In this document: piece by piece, positions 55,593-64,000 of the stretch
How positions within the stretch are numbered: position 1 is the stretch's first letter
How the letters are laid out: each line of letters opens with the position of its first letter
NCBI RefSeq assembly: GCF_020283565.1
Contig: NC_060060.1
Coordinates: forward strand, 61,551,257 to 61,615,256
DNA length: 64,000 bases
From: Trifolium pratense
Lineage: Eukaryota; Streptophyta; Magnoliopsida; Fabales; Fabaceae
Direction of reading: 5' to 3'
Program-made: the position numbers and the translations under genes
Notes under the pieces: generated by a model
What the model was told of the DNA's origin: nothing
The model's input: the letters and a program-made list of their open reading frames with translations, nothing else
Databases searched by the model: none

Positions 55593-56409
55593 TGTAACAC
55601 CCCAATATTTTATACATACATTTTATTGATTTGTTATTTGATTAATAAAATCTATATAAGTAATTATTTTATATTCCATTTTCTTATTTTATTTTTTGAT
55701 GTGATAATATTTGTTTTAATTATTGCTTCACTAATTTATAAGTTTTGGAAATTAATTAGCACTAGTTTTAGGATGATGATAAATCCATTTGACCAAGCCA
55801 AAATTGGAAGCCCTGCCAATATATTATCCACGTGAAACATGATTGACCATGATTAGATTATATTTAAATATTAATTATTAATTATTAATCTTTTATTCAA
55901 TGCTATTTAAATGAATTGGTCTTAGTCAAACACATTCATTTCCTCTTAATGTGAAATTGATTGAACAAAATGATGAGTAGTTGTCATTTTTATAATGCTA
56001 CGTTTTGAAGGAGATTATAGCAAGTACCTCTCTCCCTTTTGCTTGTTTATACGTACACCTCTTCTTTCCTTTCACAAATTCATATTCATTCTTTTACTTA
56101 CTAGTTTATATATCTCCCCCGCAAACAAAGAAAAATTGGTACGTAAATGTCAAACTCTCCCTTCACGAAACAAAACCAAACTCATGCAAAGCTAGTTCCC
56201 TTCATCATTTCAAGTTATCATCAAGTTTTATTCTTAACCTCATTCTTTCCGAATTCAATTCATAGCTGCAATCATAGAATCACGTTCTCTCCTTCGTCTA
56301 CCGTCGGATTGTCGAATCGAACTTTGGAGCGTGAGTTATCGCATGTGCAATGTAAATGCAAATTTAAACTCATGCTACGTAGGATTATGTTGTGAAATAA
56401 TATTAGAAC
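55593..56409 (+). repeat. LTR3 of tandem element, truncated
   Basis: A 53-bp deletion at about 56367, with taa microhomology, then cut at 56409 by a CACTA-type terminus. Confidence 0.9.
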
Positions 56410-57769
56410 CACTACAAAAAATTCGCCTTTTAGCGGCGGTTTTTTAGTGGCGGTTTATCAAAACCCCCGCAGAATACTGCAAAATTGAGATGCGCATAAA
56501 TTTTTCTTTTAGTAGCGGTTTTTTACTAAGGATTTTCAAAAATCCCCACAGAATACTCCAATTAATGTAATTTTTACACTCCCGCTCTCTTTTTTCCCTG
56601 GCGCTTTTTTTGATTTTCATTTTATTTTCCTTTTCCCACTTTTATTTTTGTAAACCGCAACAAAGAAAAAAAATAAAAGAGAAGAACATCCCTCTCACTC
56701 TAAACTCACAAACCGCTCCTCCGTCTCACTCGAAACTCAGTACTCCATCGTCGGTGTTACTCGAAACTCAGTATTCCGCCGTCTCTGCCGTCGTCGCCGC
56801 TTCTCTGGCCTCAATTAGTGAACTCACAACTTCCAGGTTTGATTTCGTTAGAAAAGGAAACGCATCAAGTGTTGTTTGATTTCGTTAACCTCGATGTCTA
56901 TTCGATTTATGATTTCTATTCGGTTTCTATTAATGATTTCTATTCGGTTTCAATTTATGATTTCATTAACATCCATTTTTCATTTCAATTTCAACTTAGG
57001 GTTTCTTACTTTTCTCTACTTAGGATTTCCTTCTTCGTATGAGTGAATTGATTTGTCATTGAAAAGATTGAAATGTTGCATGTGTGCATCCTGTGTGCTT
57101 TTTGTAGGACTGGTTAGATGAATAAGTGCATATAGTGCTGGTTGATTGAAGGTTGATTGTTAGAGGAAGGGAGTAACAGCAGAAAGAATCATTTGAGCTA
57201 AGCATTCTCACTTTTTTTTTGAGTTTTGTCGAGTGCACATAAACTGTTTGATAAAAGTTCTTAATGGTTGATTTTTCTTAAATTATTAGGTAACTATGAG
57301 GAAAAAAATCACTATTTTTTCCCCTTTCTGATTTTTCCACTTTTTTTAACCGAGTGAGTTTCATATTTACTGCTTAATTTTCTGTTAGTAATTTGAGATT
57401 AATGTGTGGTACATAATTTCACTGTTTTGGCATAGAGAATTACATTTGTGTAATTTGAGATCTAATTACACATAGAGAATTACTAAAAATCAAATCTATT
57501 TGTGTAATTTGAGATTAATGTGTAATTCTCTATGCCAATATACAAATTATGCCAATATATTTGAGATTAATGTGTAATTTGAGATGTAATGTGGCATAGA
57601 GAATTATGTTTTGGCATAGAAAATTACACAAAGCATATATAGTGCAAAATAAACAATTACACAAATATATTTGATTTTTAGTTTCTCTATGTTGAATATA
57701 AATATCAAAGCAATTAGATCTTTGTGCTTCATTTACTATTTCCCATTATTTAAACGATGGTGATGACAC

Positions 57770-58462
57770 AGGGACGAGGAGGAGCCATTAGAGCCTGAGA
57801 TTGAGGTAACATGTTTCTCATTCTTTCTACTCTTATCCTTTTAGTTTTTGGAATTTAATGGATTTATGGATTGATCGATGGATTGTTACACTCCTAAAAG
57901 GGGTAGTTTAGCTGATAATTTATTTGTGTTTCTAGTATGATTTGGTGTTTGTTCAGTGCAGATGGAATTGTAATCTACGCCCATGTGATTTTAAAATGGA
58001 GAAGCTGGTCTTAAGTTATTTTCAAACTTTTAGCCTTGTAGGTGTATGCACAACTTTAACCTCAGGTAACAACCTCACAATTTTGGGATATTCTACTACT
58101 TGTTGAGAAGATCTGCTTGTAAGTTGAGTTTTTGTACGTGGTATTGTATCTTACAAAGTTACATTGAAGTTCCAGAGATTGAGTGATGTTCTTTATCATA
58201 CAATATCACAATGTATTGCACTTCCAACATTAATTGTATATCAATTTTAAAAGGCAATAGTGTGAGATTCCTTTTTAACAAAGCTTAATCTCATTCATGA
58301 TTGGTGGCTTCTCCATAATCCTGCCTTTATTAATAACTTATCTAACTCTAATTGTTGTTTTTTACCTTTTCATTGCAGGCCACAACATGCAACTCAGGTC
58401 TTTGACATCATTGAGGACTTTTACATTGGAGACTTGGAGCAATAGCTAATACTATGTTTGGA
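57770..58462 (+). other. Exon-like segments inside the CACTA element
   Basis: A short acidic reading DEEEPLEPEIE (about 57774-57806) ends at a GTAACA donor. After an acceptor TTTTCATTGCAG (to 58378), a reading HATQVFDIIEDFYIGDLEQ runs to TAG at about 58446. The two do not share phase in the simplest splice. They might be pieces of a captured gene or chance. I do not recognise the protein. Confidence 0.25.
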
Positions 58463-59880
58463 TTTCCATTGCAAACTTAAGTTTCGGTCCAAAAGTATGT
58501 TTGCCTCAACAAAAAAAGAACTATAAATATTTTGGCTTCATTTGTACTCTTGCGGTTTCTAAGCGGCGTTGGCTGGTTTGTAACATTCAAGAAATTTGTG
58601 ATTTCACAATTCCAATATTCTATTTCAGGTTGCCCTTCATTTTTGCAAGTTAATGGTGGTTCATCAGATTCTAATATCGAAGTTCAGAATGAGATTGTTC
58701 ATTGGCATAATAGGTAGTAATAATAATTGTTTTAGAATTAATTTGTGTAGTAAATGTAGTAGATGTTACAATTATTGTGCTGGTTTTTGGATTGAAGTTT
58801 TTTATCTTAATTGCATCCTATGTAGCAATCTTCAAGGGAACCTTCTACGTTATATTTATTTGTGTTCGTACATGTTTATGTTTCACTTTGTTTAGGATGT
58901 TGTTACTTGAACTTATATTGCCTACCATCTTTGATTGATCAATTTTAATGATCTAATTTGCAGGAATTATAATCAATGTGTCATTTGAAATGTGAGTGTG
59001 TCATTAATTTGAAGCATTAATGCTGAACTGATATTGGAATGCTATTAAGAAGCCAAAATTGGATTTTGGGCTGCTTATAATGTCAAACTTCAATTTCCCT
59101 AGGTGTTTATTTGAAGTTATTTTTTCTTTTGTTGGTGTGAATAAAATGAGTATATTAGTGATAAATCATTTTCCTACTTTGTAGTTTTTAAACTTGATTG
59201 ATCATTTGGATGTGCAGCCTTCAAAAGACCATGAATGCTAGAAGCATGAGGCAGAACCATATATGTTGTTAGGATCAAGGAGGTGAGGGTAAGACTATAA
59301 TTAACTATGTGTTGTACTTTTTCCACAAGATCAAGGTGGAGGTGAGAGTAATTTAGTATATCTTTAAGTTCTGGTTTTGCATCTTTGATGAAGTTTTTCT
59401 GATTTTTATTTTTGATGAGTTGCTTTTGCTCTCAAGTGGGTAAGATTTTTATTATGGAGAAGCAAAGATGGCTCTGAAGGTAGGCACTTTGAAAATTGAG
59501 TTTTACATCATGGATATAGTCACTGTGACAGCTGCAGGCATCATCAGAGTTAGAGATGTGAAAACTTCACAAGATGTTGGAAGATGAGGCTCATCAGAGA
59601 GAGAAACTTGAAGGAGAAAGTGTAATATTACAATAAAATCTAGTGGTACTGAATTATCAATTATTTGGCATGTGATGTACATCTATGTATTTACTATTTT
59701 CATTTTTTATATTAATTTAGTATATAATTTTTTTTTTGGTACATTAGTATATAATAATTTATTTGGGTAATTATGAATTTTATGTTTATTTGTTGTACAT
59801 TTTGTACTACTGTGACTATATTTTATGAATGTTTGAGCATTGTAATAATTTGAATAAAAAAATCTCTGTTAATTTTTTTT
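58463..59880 (+). other. AT-rich interior of the CACTA element, no gene seen
   Basis: Only short chance reading frames and several T-runs. No domain recognised. Confidence 0.45.
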
Positions 59881-60844
59881 ATTCATATTTACTATTTTGC
59901 AGGGGTTCTAAACTCCCGCAAAATAACCTCCGCGAATTAAACGTGATACCAGCGGTTTTTAGAAACTGCCGCAATTAATCTTAAAACTGTAACACCCAAA
60001 CCCATTATTTATATATTTCTACCTTTAGTAAAATTCTTTTTCAAAATACGCAACGGAAAATCACATTTAATTTATTGAATATCGGTTCGAGTATTACACT
60101 CCTCTATCAAAATAATACTAATGTAATTAATTAGTAAAAACAGTGTTTATACAGAATAATCATTTATCAAAATGTATAATTTTACAAATAAATATCGAAA
60201 GTCATAAAGACCCTATAGTCTAAATACAACCCTTTCCCGTGTCACAATCAGAGCGGAGCTTCATCGACGACTCGACATCGAATACCACAAAATCCTGTAA
60301 AATCTGGACCCCCAACGATCCAGCACATAACACATAAAAGAGAGTTAGATAACATACTCAAAATATACAAGTGTAAGTAAATGGTACTTAAACACTTCTT
60401 CATAAAAACATGCATAATCATATATTATACATATACATCACCATCATTCATGCATATTCATATATCATGCATATACTTCATTTATCACATAATCAATCAT
60501 CCACAATTATACACCAAACATATAGTTTCACGTCGTCTCGGACAATACCAAAACATCAACAAATACACATAACTCAATTACAAATAGGAATACACATAAA
60601 GTTCCTAATGTAATCTAACACCACAATACACGGTTCAGATTATGGTCATGACGGACCCTGCGTTGTTCATTTTATAGTCATGACGGACTCTGCTCCTCAC
60701 ATACGGATTAACAATCAACATTTACCAAGTATGTGTCAAACATCATTTATTATAAAATGCACACATAATCCCTAATGCAATCTAATGCTTCACATTCATG
60801 CTATGTCCTCTAGACACCTCTAATGCATGTGGTACCATCTTCTT

Positions 60845-61119
60845 TATTAGAGTATCTTACCTCTAATATCCTTCTTTATCGGATAAATATAATCCGATAT
60901 CCTTCTTTATTGGAATATCCAATATCACATATATTCATGAATGCATGTATGTATTTCATGAATTCACTCACAATCAATAGCATTAAGCTCTTCATTTACT
61001 AATGTGGAACACTATCCAACATTACTTCTTTATTAAGATAACACTATACCTTAATATCCTTCTTTATCGAATAACATAATTCGATATACTTCTTTATTAA
61101 GTTAATTAACACCTTAATA
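60845..61119 (-). repeat. Tandem hairpin array with CCTTCTTTAT linkers
   Basis: Stems: TATTAGAG/CTCTAATA (60845-60868), TATCGGAT/ATCCGATA (60877-60899), TATTGGA/TCCAATA (60909-60925), TATTAAG/CTTAATA (61031-61056), TATCGAAT/ATTCGATA (61065-61086), TATTAAG/CTTAATA (61095-61119). Linkers (t/a)(c/a)CTTCTTTAT are the complement of the linkers in the gag-element array. Confidence 0.85.
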
Positions 61120-61431
61120 TACTTCTTTGACATTTAAACAAACATCATCAATAATCATCTTCAAAACAAGATACACATACATAATCCAATTGCATACATC
61201 ATCACAAAAGCTTAAGATTAAGTCATATTCCTAACACATATTCATGATCATCACAATCATATTTATTCTCTAAGATTACTCAATTAATCTCATACAATAT
61301 GTTCATTATTCATCAACAAGCAATCAATCATGGTTACAAACACTTAATTGCATGTTAGGATACCTTAAATCCATGTTACAAGTGCCTAATTGCACTTAAA
61401 ACAACTATCAAAAGTTGCTGTCACAGAGCTG

Positions 61432-61618
61432 TTCGCTGTAGCGAACAGGTAGCGAACACGTAGCGAACACGTAGCGAACACGTAGCGAACACGTAGCGAA
61501 CACGTAGCGAACACGTTCGCTGTAGCGAACAGGTAGCGAACAGACACAGAGCCAAAATCCAATTAGCGAACAGGTAGCGAACAGGTGGCGAACACGTTCG
61601 CTGAGCGAAGGCGTAGCG
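61432..61618 (-). repeat. GTAGCGAACAC tandem module
   Basis: Six perfect 11-bp units in a row (about 61447-61512), plus GTTCGCTGTAGCGAAC palindromes and GTTCGCTGAGCGAAGG. Confidence 0.88.
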
Positions 61619-62391
61619 AATGCCTCCTGTCAGGACAGTTCAAAACTTGCGATTTCTACACCAAATCACCCAAAAATCCCATTTTTCATGTTATAAACCC
61701 CAAATAAGTTTATATTCATGTGCAACAAGCATATCTAAACACAAAAGGACAGTTCATTTTACCGATCTACATCATAAACATCGAAAAAGTAGAGATTAAA
61801 CACTTTTTCATCAAAACTCTCAAGAACACTAAGTTCTTGAGTTTAATCTTTCATACAACTCATTTTTACCATAGTTTTCGTTCATTAATCATGTTAAAAG
61901 CATGTTAAGCATATTAAGAACCTTAGGAACGATTTCCATCAAGAAAATCCGTTCTAAGCTAAAACGAAAATGGGGTGGAGGAAGTTCGGGTGAGGAGAAA
62001 TCGACATTCTCCCCTTCCTCGAGTCACCCACGAATATGAAATCTACTCTCTTACCTTAGATCGACGAACTCACGAAGATTGCTCCTCGAATCTCTCCTCC
62101 AAGCTCTTGCCCTAGCTCTCCTCTTCTCTTCCTTCTCTTTACTTCATGAACAAAAGAGAAAATAATGAAATGTTTCCTCTCCTCCCCTTGACCATATGGC
62201 GCCTCTCACAAGTCCATAAGGCCCATTGGGCCTCAAGCCCAATTGGCTTGGCCCAACTCGCGTTAACTCTCACTAACTCGCGCGTTAACTAAAACTCTCG
62301 ATAAATAACATAAAGTTACTATCTTACTTAAAAACCACATCACCAAATAATTAAACACTTAAATAGTGAATAATAAATTTGGGTCGTTACA

Positions 62392-62430
62392 ACTCTCCCT
62401 CACTTAAAAGATTTTCGCCCTCGAAAATTA
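62392..62430 (-). other. Polypurine tract region of the right element
   Basis: The minus strand reads CTTTTAAGTGAGGGAGAGT directly before the LTR, preceded by TTTTCGAGGGCGAAAATC, as in the 5555 element. Confidence 0.8.
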
Positions 62431-64000
62431 CGCGACTAAAACAACTCCGGATAACTCCTGTATCCGACCCTCCAACGAAACGTTCAAAACTCTACACATT
62501 ACTAAGTTTGACAAAATTAGTTTATCCCATCCAACACAATTTTTGTCCATTTATCCACAAGAGATCAAGGACGGCCAGTTCCTCAATTTGTCGATAAATA
62601 TTCAACAATCATGATATCGACATAAACTATTCCTATCAAACCGCTAAAACGTCCACTCCGCACGAAACATCCATAGACTCACATTCTACGGTACACACAA
62701 CTCTACCCTAAAACAGGTACAACCAATCGAACTCTCCGAAAGATACTCCCGTGGAATACTTCCACAACTCCATAATTCCCATAAACCTTTGATTCCCTCA
62801 TGAATCACTTAACCGTGTTACATCACTTATTCATATCGTATCTTATTCCAACTTATCACTTGATGACCCACATTCTCAAATCTTCCTCGACACATGCTAA
62901 AAACTACCGTTTCTAACCGTCAAATTCCTTTTCTCACATTGAGTCGAATCCAATACGACTACTCTGTTTCCAAGTAATCTCTCAACCGATAATTGCATTC
63001 CTTAACGCAAACATTTTCCAATACCACTTCTCTTTAATCCCTTAGCAATTCGCTACTTCAAACTTAGGCTACCGCCTAAAATTGGTTCTCCAAACAATCA
63101 TAACCTCTATCTCGTTGATTCCAAACGACATCTTCAATTTGCCCATAATCCATCTATCGATGTTCCTCATCATCTTGCATTGCAATAAGCATAATCTTCT
63201 CCGTTTATTCACTCATCGAATTCTTATTCACTTACGACCTCTAACAATCATCATCTCTCTTTGGATAGCTATCTTTAAACTCCTCCTTAGTACATTCGAT
63301 ACCAAAATCAAACTCTTGAATTAAATCTACAAAGCTCCAATATTCGCCATACGATCTAATTCTATCCATCAAATTCTAATCGACTTTTGTCTTAGTACTC
63401 TTACTAATGACTCCTTGTCTACTCCCAATATGACATCTCTAGAAATTTTCTAAAATTCTCGTCCAAACCACATTTTCAGTTATGCACCAAATCACTACCG
63501 TCCCATCATCCATGATGAAACAACTTAAAATCTTTTACTTCATTGTCGCCGATTGTGACCGTACCACATCAACATCCACGATGCATCTAACAAAACTAGT
63601 CTCTACCGACTCTTCCATTCCATGAATCCAAATTCCTTAGCAAATACTTACTCACTCTTATCTGGTGGGCACTACCAAATGCTCTCCGATACTTACTTTA
63701 GGCATCGCCTTCAACCCCTTACTATATGTGCTCAAACACAACATCTACTCGCATGTGCGATAATCCTTTTCGCAAATTCTCACCTAACACAAGTCACTTC
63801 CAACATGACCTCATACTACTCATTCTCAACACGTTCTCCAACGGCTAACTTTCTTATTCTTCATCATTCAAAAATGATACCTCTAAGACTCTACGTTCTC
63901 GTTCAACATGTGACACCAATTGTCCGGTCATTATCCAAATCCAATCACCCTTTCTTCTACAAGCCTCTCACAAAATCTTTCGAATCGTTATCCTACTTCC
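62431..64000 (-). other. Internal domain of the right element, non-coding
   Basis: Conserved blocks shared with 8291-9500 include aagtttgacaaaat, gagatcaaggac, tttgtcgata and gacgtaaact-like stretches. Longer open stretches are isolated and show no retroviral domain. Confidence 0.5.

Larger units (their letters stand above)
50527..56409 (+). mobile_element. Tandem LTR-internal-LTR-internal-LTR retrotransposon, non-coding
   Basis: LTRs at 50527-52537, 53063-55065 and 55593-56409 (the last truncated) alternate with internal regions of 525 and 527 bp. Each LTR starts TGTAAC(G/A)CCCCAATAT and ends CCGGGATGTTACA. Each internal region starts with an initiator tRNA-Met PBS and ends TTTCGAGGACGAAAC, then TCTTTTAAGGGGGTAATAA. 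There is no gag or pol. LTR2 and LTR3 share changes absent from LTR1 (an 18-20 bp block near 50775, gattgaac versus gattgcac), so LTR1 came in through recombination with a second copy. Confidence 0.92.
56410..59987 (+). mobile_element. CACTA-type element, non-autonomous, right end lost
   Basis: Begins CACTACAAAAAATTCGCC, a CACTA terminus, then GCGGCGG and GTGGCGG subterminal motifs. The right side carries related motifs (aactcccgcaaaat, ctccgcg, accagcggtttttagaaac, tgccgc at 59905-59975), but the expected terminal GTAGTG is missing because an LTR begins at 59988. No transposase was found. A CT-rich leader (56680-56810) with a repeated ctcgaaactcagta motif looks like the 5' region of a gene. 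Confidence 0.7.
59988..62391 (-). repeat. LTR (3' in element sense), 2,404 bp
   Basis: Holds GGTC-atgacg-GACC and AGTC-atgacg-GACT hairpins (60640-60694), the hairpin array (60845-61119) and the GTAGCGAAC module (61432-61618). Confidence 0.88.
59988..64000 (-). mobile_element. Gag-less long-LTR retrotransposon related to 5555-13744, continues past right edge
   Basis: One LTR (59988-62391, 2,404 bp) starts TGTAACACCCAAACCC on the plus strand and ends GGGTCGTTACA. The purine tract region (62392-62430) and the adjacent internal DNA match the element at 5555 in order and in many short blocks. Homology is clear, but the sequences are well diverged. The second LTR and PBS are outside the window. 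No coding domain recognised in 62431-64000. Confidence 0.85.

Overview
The window is repetitive plant nuclear DNA. Nothing in it looks like an intact host protein-coding gene. The plant-type 5S rRNA genes, the CACTA, hAT, LINE and Ty3/Gypsy-type elements, and primer sites matching initiator tRNA-Met all point to a flowering plant. A legume is possible, but that is only an impression and the species cannot be fixed from sequence alone.

Layout. Positions 1-1626 are the 5' part of a CACTA transposon on the minus strand. It has a transposase-associated domain exon followed by what reads as a captured exon of a plant ISWI chromatin remodeller. Then come a 5'-truncated LINE (about 1640-2730, minus), two foldback MITE-like elements (3009-3305 and 3409-3808), a diverged tandem duplication, and the LTR plus internal 3' part of a Copia-type element (4512-5554). 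A gag-less long-LTR retrotransposon (5555-13744, minus) abuts the 5S array. It has no matching target duplication, although its LTRs are almost identical.

From 13745 to 46978 lies a minus-strand 5S rDNA array of about 289-bp units. I count 83 copies: 80 uninterrupted full-length copies, one with an internal 19-bp duplication, and two split by insertions. The insertions are a 5,097-bp gag-only LTR retrotransposon (35324-40420, TSD ttagt) and a 4,154-bp hAT element with an apparently intact four-exon transposase (42168-46321, TSD ggtatgat). Both lie inside the first 23 nt of a 5S gene. The copies fall into sequence classes, and the order M-D-T-A recurs as a tetrameric higher-order repeat of about 1.16 kb.

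The array ends at 46978 against the 3' part of an LTR (46979-48138). Next come a two-exon retroelement ORF (48181-49277, minus, with a nonsense codon), a Gypsy LTR and internal remnant (to 50526), and a tandem LTR-internal-LTR-internal-LTR structure (50527-56409) whose 2.0-kb LTRs flank only 0.5 kb of non-coding DNA. A CACTA-type element (56410-59987) follows. Last is another element related to the one at 5555, running off the right edge (59988-64000, minus).

The most striking observation is shared by several of these LTR families. Their LTRs carry tandem arrays of short hairpins in which linkers are conserved while stems change with complementarity kept (for example TATCGGAT/ATCCGATA, TATTAGAG/CTCTAATA, TATCGAAT/ATTCGATA, all separated by CCTTCTTTAT). 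A second LTR module is built from permuted TCGCTNAGCGA and GTAGCGAAC motifs. Together these look like a structured, fast-evolving RNA or DNA element conserved across non-autonomous retrotransposons.
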